A stretch of DNA of 64,000 nucleotides from Oribacterium sp. KHPX15 (GCF_900107835.1 NZ_FNRG01000001.1:62001-126000), one strand, 5' to 3'. Counted from the first letter of the stretch, positions 43,340-54,878 are shown. A program made the numbers and translations. Notes: generated by a model not told the origin, from the sequence alone.

Positions 43340-43984
43340 TTGAAGGACGAAGAAATAAAGAAGTCTTCCGAAGAACAGGGTACAGAAGAAATAAAAGAAG
43401 AAAATGTTGAGGAGACCATGGAAGAGTCTCAGGAAAACAAGGAAGCAGCAGAGGACTCTGAGAATGCGGAAGCTTCAGAAAATGATGAAGCTGAGGCTAA
43501 AGATGATGAAAATGCGGCTGAGGATGACGAAACCGTAAAACTCAAGGAAAAGTACGAGGCAGAAATAGCCGATCTTAAGGATAAATACACAAGGCTTTAT
43601 GCGGAGTTTGACAATTTCCGCAAGCGTACTGAGAAGGAGAAGATTCAGAATTTCGACTTCGGTGCCAGAGAAGTAATTGAGAAGCTTCTTCCGGTGGTTG
43701 ACAATTTTGAAAGAGCTCTCGGAACTGTTGAGAAGGAAGATGAAGAGGATGCTTTCACGAAGGGTGTTCAGGGCATCTACAAACAGATTGAAAAACTGTT
43801 TGAGGATCTTCAGGTCAAAGCCATCAAGGCTGAGGGCGAGAAATTCGATCCGAACCTCCACAATGCAGTTATGACAGATACAGAAAGCGACGTGGAAGAG
43901 GATACAGTCACACAGGATCTTCAGAAGGGATACACTTACAAAGATCAGGTTATCAGACACAGCATGGTTAAGGTGAAAAAATAG
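43340..43984 (+). CDS. grpE: Nucleotide exchange factor GrpE
   Basis: A 214-residue protein that starts at a TTG eight bases after AGGAGG. The first 65 residues are a very acidic, Glu-rich tail. A long coiled coil follows (LKEKYEAEIADLKDKYTRLYAEFDNFRKRTEKEK), then the four-helix and beta-wing region with EKLLPVVDNFERAL, ALGTVEKEDEEDAFTKGVQGIYKQIE and HNAVMTDTESDVEEDTV. It releases ADP from DnaK. Second gene of the heat-shock operon. The TTG start may hold its level below that of DnaK. Confidence 0.97.
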   Translation: MKDEEIKKSSEEQGTEEIKEENVEETMEESQENKEAAEDSENAEASENDEAEAKDDENAAEDDETVKLKEKYEAEIADLKDKYTRLYAEFDNFRKRTEKEKIQNFDFGAREVIEKLLPVVDNFERALGTVEKEDEEDAFTKGVQGIYKQIEKLFEDLQVKAIKAEGEKFDPNLHNAVMTDTESDVEEDTVTQDLQKGYTYKDQVIRHSMVKVKK

Positions 43985-44075
43985 TAAAGCCTTAGAAAGC
44001 ATGTTTCAGTAACACTCGGCAGGAGCAAAGAGTTCCGCCGTTATAAAATTATAAAGAAATCAAGTTTTGCAATAG

Positions 44076-45959
<1,884 letters not shown>

Positions 45960-46039
45960 AATCATTAATCGTTGTTTTTTGAAATGCCTCCGGCGCATTG
46001 CGTCGGGGGCAAATGTTGATATATTGCTAGGAGTAAAAC

Positions 46040-47164
46040 ATGGCAGAACAAAAGCGGGACTATTATGAGGTCCTCGGTGTAGATAAAAATGCTGATGATG
46101 CAACCATAAAGAGAGCTTTCCGTAAGCTTGCTAAAAAGTATCATCCGGACGCAAATCCCGGTGATGCAGCTGCGGCAGAGAAGTTCCGTGAGGCAAATGA
46201 AGCATATGCGGTTCTTTCAGATGAGCAGAAGAGAAGAGCATACGATACTTACGGTCATGCTGCATTTGATGCAAACTCAGCTGCAGGACAGAGCAGCGGC
46301 TTTGGCGGATTTGATTTCGGTGGAATGGATTTCTCGGATATATTCGGAGATATCTTTGGCTTCGGCGGATCCCGTGGAGGTTTTTCTTCATATGGAGGCA
46401 GTGCGGCTAATCAGGCAACTCGTGGGCAGTCTATCCGTACCGGAGTTCGTATCACTTTTGATGAAGCCATCAAGGGCTGTAAAAAGACAGTTAAGATAAG
46501 ATATAAGGATGAATGCAAGAAGTGTAACGGAACCGGTGCAAAGCCCGGAACACAGCCTGAGACCTGTACAAGATGTAATGGCCGCGGCCAGGTGGTTGTG
46601 ACAAGACAGAGCATGTTCGGAACTATACAGCAGGTAACTACATGTCCTGATTGTCAGGGATCCGGAAAGATCGTTAAGGAGAAATGTCCTGACTGTCATG
46701 GTGAAGGATACATTACAACTCAGAAGAATATCGAGATCACTATCCCGGCCGGCATCGATGATGGTCAGACCCTTCGTCGTTCAGGCGGTGGAGACCCCGG
46801 AACAAACGGTGGCCCGAGAGGAGATCTCCTCGTGGATATAGCTGTATCACAGCACCCGTTCTTTAAACGTCAGGGTACAAACATTTACTCTACAGAAGAG
46901 ATCAGTTTTGCAACAGCTGCTCTCGGAGGAAAGAAGGTTATCCGTACAGTAGACGGTAATGTAGAGCTTCAGATCAAGCCGGGAACTCAGTCCGACACAA
47001 AGACAAGACTGAGAGGCAAAGGCGTTCCAAGCCTTAATAATCCGGATGTTCGCGGTGACCAGTACGTTACCATAGTTGTAAATATTCCTTCCTCACTCAA
47101 CAAGGAGCAGAAGGAAGCTCTCAAGGCCTTCGCAAAGACCTGCGGAGAGACAATAGATGCATAA
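46040..47164 (+). CDS. dnaJ: Chaperone DnaJ (Hsp40)
   Basis: A 374-residue type I Hsp40. Residues 5-70 are a J domain with the HPD tripeptide (KKYHPDAN). A Gly/Phe-rich stretch follows (about 78-120), then a four-repeat zinc domain ([42 protein letters not shown]), then the C-terminal client-binding domains. Each CxxCxGxG box is intact. It delivers unfolded protein to DnaK and stimulates its ATPase. Last gene of the CIRCE operon; a strong terminator follows. Confidence 0.98.
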   Translation: MAEQKRDYYEVLGVDKNADDATIKRAFRKLAKKYHPDANPGDAAAAEKFREANEAYAVLSDEQKRRAYDTYGHAAFDANSAAGQSSGFGGFDFGGMDFSDIFGDIFGFGGSRGGFSSYGGSAANQATRGQSIRTGVRITFDEAIKGCKKTVKIRYKDECKKCNGTGAKPGTQPETCTRCNGRGQVVVTRQSMFGTIQQVTTCPDCQGSGKIVKEKCPDCHGEGYITTQKNIEITIPAGIDDGQTLRRSGGGDPGTNGGPRGDLLVDIAVSQHPFFKRQGTNIYSTEEISFATAALGGKKVIRTVDGNVELQIKPGTQSDTKTRLRGKGVPSLNNPDVRGDQYVTIVVNIPSSLNKEQKEALKAFAKTCGETIDA

Positions 47165-47180
47165 ATGATATAATGCTTAG

Positions 47181-47229
47181 CCGGTGGCAAGGATTCCCGA
47201 TAAAGAGAATCTTCGTCACCGGTTTTATT
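47181..47229 (+). terminator. Rho-independent terminator of the heat-shock operon
   Basis: A long stem starting CCGGTG and closing CACCGG, with internal pairing GGATTC / GAATC and a TTTTATTT tail. Confidence 0.85.
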
Positions 47230-47319
47230 TCTATCCCTGATTAAGGGTTTTACTTTTTGAGCCTACTTGTTATAATAGCGAAGATTTTATTGATACAGTT
47301 CGTGTGAAAGCAGGTTGAT

Positions 47320-48129
47320 ATGCATCATTTTTTTGTAGACAGATCTGATATAGATACAGATGCCCGCAGAGTCCGTCTGACAGGTGACAATTATAATCAT
47401 CTGAAGAATGTCCTTCGTGTGAGGGTGGGTGAAAAAATACTTATCTCTGACGGTGAAGGGACGGACTATGAGTGCGATGTGCTTGAAGTCCATGATGAGA
47501 ATTACATAAAAGAGGCAAGAGAGACAGGGGATTCTTCTGTAACCGAGCCGGAAGTGATTCTGCATATAAACTTTGTGGAAGAGATACATGAACTTCCTGC
47601 CGACATATATCTTTTCCAGGGACTTCCCAAACAGGATAAGATGGAACTTATAGTTCAGAAAGCAGTAGAACTTGGAGCTCATGCGGTGATTCCGCTGGAT
47701 TCGAAAAACACGGTCATCAAGCTTGACGATAAAAGACAGCAAAAGAAAACCGAGCGCTGGCAGGCTATAGCGGAGGCCGCTGCAAAGCAGTCCAAACGGT
47801 CCATTATTCCTGAAGTGATGCCTGTGATGAAGTGGAAGGCGGCAATGGAATTTGTGAAGGATTTTGACCTTAAACTTATTCCCTATGAAAATGCCAAAAG
47901 CATTAAACACACCATGGATGAACTCCAAAAGCTTCCGGATCATGGCAAGATAGCTGTATTCATCGGCCCTGAAGGAGGCTTCTCCGATTCAGAGATAGAT
48001 GATGCTCTTCAACATGGTATAGAACCCATTACTCTTGGCAAACGTATTCTCAGGACAGAGACTGCTGCCATAACCAGTCTCAGCGTACTGATGCTGATGC
48101 TGGAGGCAAAAGCTGATAAAGACCTATAA
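47320..48129 (+). CDS. rsmE: 16S rRNA (uracil-1498 N3)-methyltransferase
   Basis: A 269-residue SPOUT methyltransferase. It opens MHHFFVDRSD and shows GDNYNHLKNVLRVRVGEKI, then QGLPKQDKMELIVQKAVELGAHAVIPL, RWQAIAEAAAKQSKRSIIPEV, and the knotted SAM site IAVFIGPEGGFSDSEI and LGKRILRTETAAITSLSVLM. It methylates N3 of U1498 in 16S rRNA. In many Firmicutes rsmE follows dnaJ-prmA; here prmA lies two genes downstream. The ATG at 47320 is preceded by AGGTTGAT. Confidence 0.97.
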   Translation: MHHFFVDRSDIDTDARRVRLTGDNYNHLKNVLRVRVGEKILISDGEGTDYECDVLEVHDENYIKEARETGDSSVTEPEVILHINFVEEIHELPADIYLFQGLPKQDKMELIVQKAVELGAHAVIPLDSKNTVIKLDDKRQQKKTERWQAIAEAAAKQSKRSIIPEVMPVMKWKAAMEFVKDFDLKLIPYENAKSIKHTMDELQKLPDHGKIAVFIGPEGGFSDSEIDDALQHGIEPITLGKRILRTETAAITSLSVLMLMLEAKADKDL

Positions 48130-48292
48130 GGCGTGGCAAGGAACCATGAATGCTTACCGAAGTTTTGAGCTGTGATCAGTAAAGATATCATAAAACCGGA
48201 ATTGCGTTATGATGACGAGAGCCGCAAATGCATCGTATTTACAGTCGCAGAAATAAATGTGTCGAAAAGGTTTAGAACAGGATTAATAAAAA

Positions 48293-49450
48293 ATGAGAGA
48301 AATATATTTTGATAATTCAGCCACAACACGGGTTTATCCTGAGGTTGTGGAGCTTATGAAGAAAACAATGGAGGAGGACTACGGTAATCCCTCTTCAAAG
48401 CATATAAAAGGATTTGATGCGGAGAAATATTTCCGTACAGCACGGGAGCAGGTTGCAAATACCCTGAAGGTTAAACCCAAGGAGATAATATTTACATCCG
48501 GTGGCACAGAATCAAACAATACCGCCATCTTCGGAACTGCCCTTGCAAAACGCAAGCAGGGAATGCATATCATATCTTCACAGGTTGAGCATGCAGCCAT
48601 CTATAAGCCGCTGGATACATTGGCAGAACTTGGATATGAGATCACATATCTTCCGGTAGACAGCAAGGGTCATATAAATCTCAATGACCTGAGAACCGCC
48701 ATAAGACATGATACGATCCTCGTTACTATAATGCATGTGAACAATGAAATCGGTGCCATTGAGCCTGTTGAGGAAATAGGAAAGATCGTTAAGGTATGTA
48801 ATCCCAACACCTGGTTCCACACAGATGCTATTCAGTCCTACGGAAAACTGACCATACGTCCAAAGAAGCAGAACATCGATATGCTCTCTGTATCAGGTCA
48901 CAAGATTCACGGACCTAAGGGCGTTGGATTCCTTTACGTAGATGAGAAGATCCGCCTGAGACCCATGATCTATGGAGGAGGACAGCAGGAAGATATGCGT
49001 TCCGGAACCCACAATGTTCCCGGAATCGCAGGTATGGGACTTGCGGCAGAACTTGCTTACAAGGATCATGATGCGAAGATTGCACGTATCATGGATATAA
49101 AGAACTACTTCATAGATGAAGTATCAAAAATTGAAGGAGTAACCGTGAATTCGGAGAGAGGAGATTCCTCGGCACCTAACATCGTATCTGTCTCTTTCGA
49201 GAAAGTTCGTGCAGAAGTACTTCTCCATGCGCTTGAAGAAAAGGGTATCTACGTAAGCTCGGGTTCGGCATGCTCATCAAATCATCCCGGCATATCCGGA
49301 ACCCTGAAGGCAATCGGAGTAAAACCTGAGCTTCAGGACTCCACCATCAGATTTTCCTTCGGAGTATTCAATGAAAAGGAAGAGGTCGACCTCTGCATGG
49401 AAGCACTGAAGGAACTCGTTCCGGTGCTCAGAAGATTTACAAGATTCTAA
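48293..49450 (+). CDS. Cysteine desulfurase (NifS/IscS family)
   Basis: A 385-residue PLP enzyme that takes sulfur from cysteine and passes it as a persulfide. Seen: YFDNSATTRVYPEV at the start, TSGGTESNNTAIFG, HVNNEIGAIEPVEEIG, the PLP-binding Lys in SVSGHKIHGPKG and the active Cys in SSGSACSSNHPG. The loop around the Cys is of the long, NifS/IscS type. About 1.8 kb downstream is thiI, which uses the sulfur for 4-thiouridine, and this pairing is common in Firmicutes (nifZ-thiI). No iscU is seen, so supply to ThiI is a good guess. Confidence 0.93.
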   Translation: MREIYFDNSATTRVYPEVVELMKKTMEEDYGNPSSKHIKGFDAEKYFRTAREQVANTLKVKPKEIIFTSGGTESNNTAIFGTALAKRKQGMHIISSQVEHAAIYKPLDTLAELGYEITYLPVDSKGHINLNDLRTAIRHDTILVTIMHVNNEIGAIEPVEEIGKIVKVCNPNTWFHTDAIQSYGKLTIRPKKQNIDMLSVSGHKIHGPKGVGFLYVDEKIRLRPMIYGGGQQEDMRSGTHNVPGIAGMGLAAELAYKDHDAKIARIMDIKNYFIDEVSKIEGVTVNSERGDSSAPNIVSVSFEKVRAEVLLHALEEKGIYVSSGSACSSNHPGISGTLKAIGVKPELQDSTIRFSFGVFNEKEEVDLCMEALKELVPVLRRFTRF

Positions 49451-49663
49451 TGAGCCAATGAGATCTGTTTTTGCAAGTCGGATATTAAGGCTTCAAAAAG
49501 CAGAGTAAATATTAAGATAGATGATTTATAGTGTTATTAAGCAGTGGGAATTGTAGAACAGCTTAATTCAGATAGAATTGCAATACATTCAGATTTACAA
49601 TCCGGATAATGGCTTCTTGATATTTCATATGTGAGAAGTACGGAATAACGAAAGGCAACTAAT

Positions 49664-50728
49664 ATGGTTTGGAGAAAATTCACTATTCATACAACTACTG
49701 AGGCAGAGGATATCCTGAGTGCGAATCTTGCGGACCTCGGACTTGACGGAGTACAGATAGAAGACAAGATCCCTCTTTCCGAGGATGACACCAAAGGCAT
49801 GTTCATTGACATCCTTCCAGATATCGGACCGGATGACGGAAAGGCAGATGTAAGCTTCTACGTAGAAGTGCTGTCACCTGAAGACAAGCAGGACAGAATC
49901 GAGAAAGCAAAGAAGTATATGGAAGACCCATCCGTAGACGCAAGTTATATGCCGAACACTTCTAATGTCTACACTCCTGCAGAATTGAAACAGCTTCTTC
50001 AGGATGTTGAAGAGATGATAGCAGAAATGCGAAACTATTGTGAAGTAGGAGAGGGAACCATCGAAACCTCGGAGACAGAAGATAAAGACTGGATCAACAA
50101 CTGGAAAACCTTCTTCCATCCATTCACAGTAGGGGACATTCTCATAAAGCCAACCTGGGAAGAAATCCCCGAAGGAGACGAAGATAAGCTCCTCATAGAA
50201 ATAGATCCCGGAACAGCCTTCGGAACCGGAATGCATGAAACAACCCAGCTCTGCATCCGTCAGCTTCAGAAATACATGAAAGAAGGTGACGAAGTTGCCG
50301 ACATCGGAACAGGCTCCGGCATCCTCGGCATCACAGCCCTCAAGCTGGGCGCAGGTCATATCTATGGCACAGACCTTGATGAAGAAGCAGTTCCCGCAGT
50401 CCGAGACAACCTGAAAGCAAACAACCTTCCTGAAGACAGCTTCGACATGGTAGTCGGCAACGTCATCGGGGACGAGAAAGTCAAGTCTGACATGGGTCTC
50501 GGCAAATACGACATTGTCGTTGCCAACATCCTTGCCCCGGTCATCGTCCTCCTCACCGGAGAAGTAGCCCCTCTCCTCAAAAAAGACGGCCTTTTCATAA
50601 CCTCCGGCATCCTCAACGAGCGCGAGCAGGAAGTAGTCGAAGCCTTCAAGAGCCATTCAGACATCTGGGAAATCCTAGAAATCAACCACCAGGGCGAATG
50701 GACCAACGTCACCGCCCGCAAGAAATAA
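49664..50728 (+). CDS. prmA: Ribosomal protein L11 methyltransferase
   Basis: A 354-residue class I methyltransferase, somewhat longer than the usual 310. The N-terminal L11-binding domain (about 1-125) is followed by DWINNWKTFFHPFTVG and the catalytic domain with EIDPGTAFGTGMHETTQLC, SAM motif I VADIGTGSGILGI, DLDEEAV, the VANILAPVIV motif and GLFITSGIL. It trimethylates amino groups of L11. AAAGG precedes the ATG. Base use changes inside the gene: from about 50230 the third positions become strongly C-rich (GTC, ATC, AAC, CTC), unlike the first part and the neighbours, hinting at recombination in the 3' half. Confidence 0.95.
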   Translation: MVWRKFTIHTTTEAEDILSANLADLGLDGVQIEDKIPLSEDDTKGMFIDILPDIGPDDGKADVSFYVEVLSPEDKQDRIEKAKKYMEDPSVDASYMPNTSNVYTPAELKQLLQDVEEMIAEMRNYCEVGEGTIETSETEDKDWINNWKTFFHPFTVGDILIKPTWEEIPEGDEDKLLIEIDPGTAFGTGMHETTQLCIRQLQKYMKEGDEVADIGTGSGILGITALKLGAGHIYGTDLDEEAVPAVRDNLKANNLPEDSFDMVVGNVIGDEKVKSDMGLGKYDIVVANILAPVIVLLTGEVAPLLKKDGLFITSGILNEREQEVVEAFKSHSDIWEILEINHQGEWTNVTARKK

Positions 50729-50863
50729 CCCTTGTTATTATCCCCCTCTGCCGATGATTAAGTCAATTTAAAAACAAGCTACCTCGATTAACACAGCTAA
50801 GATAAAGAAAATCACAGGTGCTGTTTATGATAAAAATGAATCTGTGTGGAAATTATAATACTG

Positions 50864-51028
50864 AGTCTCATATCAGTCTCATCAAAATGAGACTATGTAT
50901 TAATTGAAAAATGCTGAAATGGTGGGATTTATATAGGAAAGTCTCATTGTAGTCTCACCATAGTATCACTGAGTCTCATGCGTAAATGAGACTTTATGAG
51001 ACTTAGTTATAAAATCTATATATGAGAC
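50864..51028. repeat. Cluster of AGTCTCAT / ATGAGACT octamers
   Basis: Nine copies in 165 bases: forward at 50864, 50875, 50940, 50951 (last base C) and 50972; reverse at 50887, 50986, 50996 and 51022 (last base C). They lie in the spacer after prmA, where no gene is seen. The density and mixed orientation resemble arm-type binding sites for an integrase or sites of a DNA-binding regulator, yet neither gene is adjacent. Confidence 0.75.
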
Positions 51029-51059
51029 CTGTCCCAGCACAGGCTGCCAATAAAGTGAA

Positions 51060-51212
51060 GAAAATGCAAGGGATGTGCGGCTAGGCTTGCGAGTTGAAAA
51101 GACACCGGGCGTTCTATGTACGAACCAGATGCACGTCAGTGCAGCTGGGGCGAACATAGAACGCCCGGTGTCTTTTCAATCTCGTGGGCCGTCGCGCATC
51201 CCTTGCATTTTC
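51060..51212. repeat. Giant palindrome between convergent prmA and thiI
   Basis: Perfect 26-base arms at 51094-51119 and 51154-51179 (centred on GACACCGGGCGTTCTATG) flank an inner hairpin (CCAG-TGCAC-GTCA-GTGCA-CTGG). Outer 16-base arms at 51060-51075 and 51197-51212 are also perfect, with partly paired sequence between. The whole is a cruciform or hairpin of about 153 bases. It may be a MITE-like or REP-like repeat or a bidirectional terminator. Open frames over it are by-products of the palindrome. A small hairpin CCTGT/ACAGG lies just before (51029-51044). Confidence 0.85.
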
Positions 51213-51228
51213 TGTACCATTTCAGTCC

Positions 51229-52428
51229 TTATCGGCTTTTACCCGCACACCATATCAGCTCAGCTTCGTTAACCGCCTTCTCGACCATAGGCAGCATCTC
51301 GTCATAGACTATCTGCTCCGATTTACGGATCTTCTCCGGAATAGGCTTCGTAACCGGATGCTTGGCAACAAAAATCGTGCAGCAATCCTCAAAAGGCTCG
51401 ATAGAAGTCTCGTAGGTTCCGATCTGCTGTGAAACCTCAACAATCTGCTGCTTGTCAAAAGCGATAACCGGACGATAAACCGGAAGCTTGCAAACCTCAT
51501 TTGTACATACAAGAGACTGCATGGTCTGGCTTGCGACCTGACCGATGGATTCTCCCGTGATAAGAGCTATACAATCGCGCTTCTCTGCAATAGCCTCAGC
51601 GATACGCATCATATATCTTCTCATGATGATGGTAAGCTCCTCATGAGGACACTTCTCATAAATCTTAAGCTGGATGTCAGTGAAGTTAACCACATGTAAA
51701 GCTATAGGTCCTGAGTAAAGGGCGACCTCATTGGCAAGATCGACAACCTTCTGCTTTGCACGCTCTGAGGTATATGGAGGTGCATGGAAGTAGGTTGCCT
51801 CAAGAACGGCACCACGGCGTGCGATCATGTAACCTGCCACAGGACTGTCTATTCCGCCTGAAAGAAGCAGCATGGCCTTGCCGTTTGTTCCCAGAGGCAT
51901 ACCCCCGACACCCGGGATGATCTCGGAGTAAATGTTTATAAACTGGCGGATCTCCACGCGGATAATAACCTCAGGATTGTGAACATCTACAGAGGTATTG
52001 GGGAAAGCTTCCAGTATGTCGTGACCGAGCTCTGCGTCGATCTCGTTGGACTGCATCGGGAACTCTTTATCGGCTCTTCTTGTATTTACCTTGAAGGTAA
52101 GCTTACGGTCGCCGTAAACCTCCTTGAAGTAAGAGATAACCTTGTCTGAAAGAACCTTGTAGTCGTGGGTTGAATCCATCTGGATCATAGGGCAAATGGA
52201 CACTATTCCAAATACGTGCTGAAGGGCATCCACTGTTTCCTCATAATCATAATTTTCTGATTTAACTGTGACATAGATACGTCCGCGCTCGCGATATACT
52301 TTAAAATCGCCTTCGGCGCGCTCAAGCTTTTTTCTGATGTCATGAACCAGGGCATCCTCGAACACATAGCGGTTCTTTCCCTTGGTGCCTATCTCGGCAT
52401 ACTTGATAAGAAAGCTTTGGTAATGCAT
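51229..52428 (-). CDS. thiI: tRNA 4-thiouridine synthase ThiI
   Basis: A 399-residue enzyme. It opens MHYQSFLIKYAEIGTKGKNR (ferredoxin-like domain), has a THUMP domain at about 60-170 (FGIVSICPM ... LTFKVNTRRADKEFPM ... VDVHNPEVIIRVEI), and an adenylating domain with PP-loop LLSGGIDSPVAGYM at about 185-198, then AVLEATYFHAPPYTSERAKQKV and LITGESIGQVASQT. It activates U8 of tRNA and inserts sulfur; the family also serves thiamine in some species. There is no C-terminal rhodanese domain, the form usual in Gram-positives where a NifS-type desulfurase passes sulfur directly. AAAGGAG precedes the ATG at 52428. Confidence 0.97.
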   Translation of the reverse strand: MHYQSFLIKYAEIGTKGKNRYVFEDALVHDIRKKLERAEGDFKVYRERGRIYVTVKSENYDYEETVDALQHVFGIVSICPMIQMDSTHDYKVLSDKVISYFKEVYGDRKLTFKVNTRRADKEFPMQSNEIDAELGHDILEAFPNTSVDVHNPEVIIRVEIRQFINIYSEIIPGVGGMPLGTNGKAMLLLSGGIDSPVAGYMIARRGAVLEATYFHAPPYTSERAKQKVVDLANEVALYSGPIALHVVNFTDIQLKIYEKCPHEELTIIMRRYMMRIAEAIAEKRDCIALITGESIGQVASQTMQSLVCTNEVCKLPVYRPVIAFDKQQIVEVSQQIGTYETSIEPFEDCCTIFVAKHPVTKPIPEKIRKSEQIVYDEMLPMVEKAVNEAELIWCAGKSR

Positions 52429-52451
52429 AGAACTCCTTTTCTTATAACAGA

Positions 52452-52483
52452 AACTGAGTGCGTACTGATATGTACGCACTCAG
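52452..52483 (-). terminator. Terminator between the HPr-like gene and thiI
   Basis: CTGAGTGCGTAC / GTACGCACTCAG perfect stem. On the minus strand TTTCTG follows, so it ends the HPr-like transcript ahead of thiI. Confidence 0.7.
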
Positions 52484-52525
52484 CTTGACACTTGTTGATT
52501 TCCCGTTAAAATAAAACGATATCGA

Positions 52526-52768
52526 TCACTCTGAAATGATATATGGTGTCAGAGCGGAAAGAATCTCTTCCATACGAACTGCATCAGCGTGGATGTTAAG
52601 ATCGATAGGCTTTGAAAGGTCCAGTGAGAAGATACCCATGATGGACTTTGCATCGATAACATAACGACCTGAAACAAGATCGAAATCTACGTCAGAGAAC
52701 TTTACGAGTTCATTAACGAATGATTTTACTTTATCGATAGAATTAAGTGAGATACGAACGGTTTTCAC
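52526..52768 (-). CDS. HPr-like protein lacking the phosphorylatable histidine
   Basis: An 80-residue protein starting at a GTG (52768) with AAGGAGG eight bases upstream. The sequence follows the HPr fold: SIDKVKSFVNELVKFSDVDFDLVSGRYVIDAKSIMGIFSLDLSKPIDLNI. Position 42 keeps the regulatory Ser in AKSIMGIFSL that HPr kinase modifies. The active-site HARPA stretch near residue 15 is absent (IDKVKSFV), so the protein cannot pass phosphate in the PTS. Crh of Bacillus is an HPr paralogue that has also lost its His and acts with CcpA, so a regulatory role is plausible. It stands alone between its own ribosome site and a terminator. Confidence 0.85.
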   Translation of the reverse strand: MKTVRISLNSIDKVKSFVNELVKFSDVDFDLVSGRYVIDAKSIMGIFSLDLSKPIDLNIHADAVRMEEILSALTPYIISE

Positions 52769-52963
52769 GATGAAATCCTCCTTAAAATAATATTTATCAG
52801 TGATCATTTTTTAAAACACTTATACACTGATAATTCTAGCAATAACGAACTTCAAAAGTCAATAGAATGTCAAAGTTTCCTAAAGGAAAACAAGGATTCA
52901 GGTGATGGTTCGGCCGGTAAACGGAGACACTTCAGACATTAGAAACAGGATATATTTCCAAAC

Positions 52964-54526
52964 ATGAATAAAAAGAAAGATATGGAACTGAAAAATAAGA
53001 AAGCAGCAATGCATAATCTTGGGTGCAAGGTTAATTCATACGAAGCCGAAGCTATGATCCGGGAGCTGAGGGAAGCGGGAGTCGAGATTGTTTCCTGGGA
53101 TAAGGGTAAGGCAGACATTTATATCATTAACACCTGCTCTGTTACAAATATTGCAGACCGGAAATCCAGGCAGATGATACACAAAGCCCGTGCCATGAAT
53201 CCTGATGCGGTGGTTATAGCAGCGGGATGTTATGTCCAGGCAAAAGCTGAAGAACTGAAATATGATAATGCTGTTGACATCCTGCTGGGTAATAATGAGA
53301 AGGGCAATCTGGTGAGTGCGATTGAAAAATACTATCTGGGTGAAGCAGATGAAGAAGGTTCATTTAACAACGGACAGGAAGATGAGTCTGTGACAATTGA
53401 AACGACAGGAAATAACATTGGCGGAAGTGAAGAGAGTTTTTCTAAAGGAGGGTTCACAGAAACAGTTTCTGTGGAGACTGCAGAAAGTAATTCAGAAAGG
53501 CGGAATTTTAAAAGCAGAACCTCCTGCTATGTAAAAGATATTTTAAAGGATCAAAGCTACGAGGATCTGAGAGCCGGTGAGATAGAGGATAACGGCAGAG
53601 TATTTTTGAAGGTTCAGGATGGCTGCAACCAGTATTGTTCCTATTGCATCATCCCATATGTACGTGGACGCATAAGATCCAGGTCTGTCGAAAGCACAGT
53701 GAAGGAAGTTGCGGATTTTGCAAAAAGAGGCTATCACGAGATAGTACTTACGGGTATCCATCTTTCTTCTTATGGTCTTGATTTTGATAATGCCAATTAT
53801 GAATTTGCCATGGAAAACGATGTGCCTTCGGAACACCTTTTGGAGCTTATAAGAAGTGTGGCCAATGTTCCCGGCATCAACAGGGTGAGACTCGGAAGTC
53901 TTGAGCCACGCATAATTACCGAAGCTTTTATTGAAGAACTGAAAAAAATCCCTGAGGTATGTCCTCATTTTCATCTGTCTCTTCAAAGCGGCTGTGACCG
54001 TACACTTAAGGCTATGAACAGACATTATGACACTGCTGCCTTCAGACATTCTGTTGAGCTTATAAGAAAGGCATGGGATGATGCGGCTGTAACGACAGAT
54101 GTGATCGTGGGATTTCCCGGAGAGACGGAAGAAGATTTCAGAGAGTCCTATGATTTCATAGATGAAACAGGATTTTATGAGCTGCATGTTTTTAAGTACA
54201 GTAGACGTCAGGGAACTGTTGCTGACAAAATGAAGGATCAGGTTCCCGATAAGATAAAGTCGGAACGCTCCGAAAAGCTTATCAGACTGGATGAGACAAA
54301 ATCCGAAGTCTTCAGACGAAGCTTTTTAGACAAAGAATCCGAAATCATACCGGAGGATATCATTACCTTTGGCGGAAAAAAATATCTGAGGGGTTACAAC
54401 AAAAGTTATGTTAGATTCATGGTACCGCTTACAAGTAATGCTGAAGGAACGGGTAAAATAGGACAAATAATCAGGGTGCAGGGCCAAGAATTATGTGAGA
54501 CATGCGTACTTGCATTGATTTTGTAA
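52964..54526 (+). CDS. mtaB: tRNA t6A37 methylthiotransferase MtaB
   Basis: A 520-residue radical SAM methylthiotransferase. The UPF0004 domain (about 15-125) carries [32 protein letters not shown] and AGCYVQ with the first cluster's Cys. The radical SAM domain has [22 protein letters not shown] (CxxxCxxC), then [19 protein letters not shown], and a TRAM-like C-terminus. An insert of about 65 acidic residues (about 128-190) separates the two halves and explains the length (the norm is about 430). It makes ms2t6A at position 37 of ANN-decoding tRNAs. ACAGGA is the ribosome site. Insert codons are ordinary. Confidence 0.94.
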   Translation: MNKKKDMELKNKKAAMHNLGCKVNSYEAEAMIRELREAGVEIVSWDKGKADIYIINTCSVTNIADRKSRQMIHKARAMNPDAVVIAAGCYVQAKAEELKYDNAVDILLGNNEKGNLVSAIEKYYLGEADEEGSFNNGQEDESVTIETTGNNIGGSEESFSKGGFTETVSVETAESNSERRNFKSRTSCYVKDILKDQSYEDLRAGEIEDNGRVFLKVQDGCNQYCSYCIIPYVRGRIRSRSVESTVKEVADFAKRGYHEIVLTGIHLSSYGLDFDNANYEFAMENDVPSEHLLELIRSVANVPGINRVRLGSLEPRIITEAFIEELKKIPEVCPHFHLSLQSGCDRTLKAMNRHYDTAAFRHSVELIRKAWDDAAVTTDVIVGFPGETEEDFRESYDFIDETGFYELHVFKYSRRQGTVADKMKDQVPDKIKSERSEKLIRLDETKSEVFRRSFLDKESEIIPEDIITFGGKKYLRGYNKSYVRFMVPLTSNAEGTGKIGQIIRVQGQELCETCVLALIL

Positions 54527-54567
54527 ATGGTATAGAATTAACTAAGTTATTAAAAGGACGTGACAAT

Positions 54568-54831
54568 ATGAACGATTTAGGCAGTACACAGATTATCAGA
54601 CCGATGCAGGAATACGATTTGGATGTTACGGAGGTTCTGGCCCGTGTCTATGAGGCGCTTACGGAAAAGGGCTATAATCCCATAAATCAGATTGTAGGTT
54701 ACATTATGTCCGGTGATCCTACTTATATCACAAGCCACAAGGGCGCAAGAAGCCTTATCATGAAGGTCGAGCGTGATGAGATCCTTGAAGAGCTTATGAA
54801 GACATATGTTGAGGCAAAGCTCAGCAAGTAA
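54568..54831 (+). CDS. ireB: IreB family regulatory phosphoprotein
   Basis: An 87-residue UPF0297/IreB protein ([74 protein letters not shown]). The Thr residue near 7 is phosphorylated by the PASTA kinase IreK in Enterococcus, where IreB lowers cephalosporin resistance. AAAGGACG precedes the ATG at 54568. It starts the conserved ireB-ruvX-DUF1292 set. A hairpin follows directly. Confidence 0.95.
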   Translation: MNDLGSTQIIRPMQEYDLDVTEVLARVYEALTEKGYNPINQIVGYIMSGDPTYITSHKGARSLIMKVERDEILEELMKTYVEAKLSK

Positions 54832-54846
54832 TTTTGTGTGTCTATG

Positions 54847-54878
54847 AAGAGTCTGTCCGTGCCGGCAGACTCTTTTAT
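54847..54878 (+). terminator. Terminator-like hairpin after ireB
   Basis: AGAGTCTG / CAGACTCT stem with TTTTATAT tail, inside the ireB-ruvX spacer. It may limit read-through into ruvX. Confidence 0.75.

Noticed and set aside
49874-50656. A 260-codon frame antisense to prmA
   Set aside because: Long but fully inside prmA, whose protein is clearly recognised; no ribosome site. Its length follows from the codon use of prmA.
51075-51307. Several overlapping frames over the giant palindrome
   Set aside because: They mirror each other because of the inverted repeat, and none has a ribosome site.
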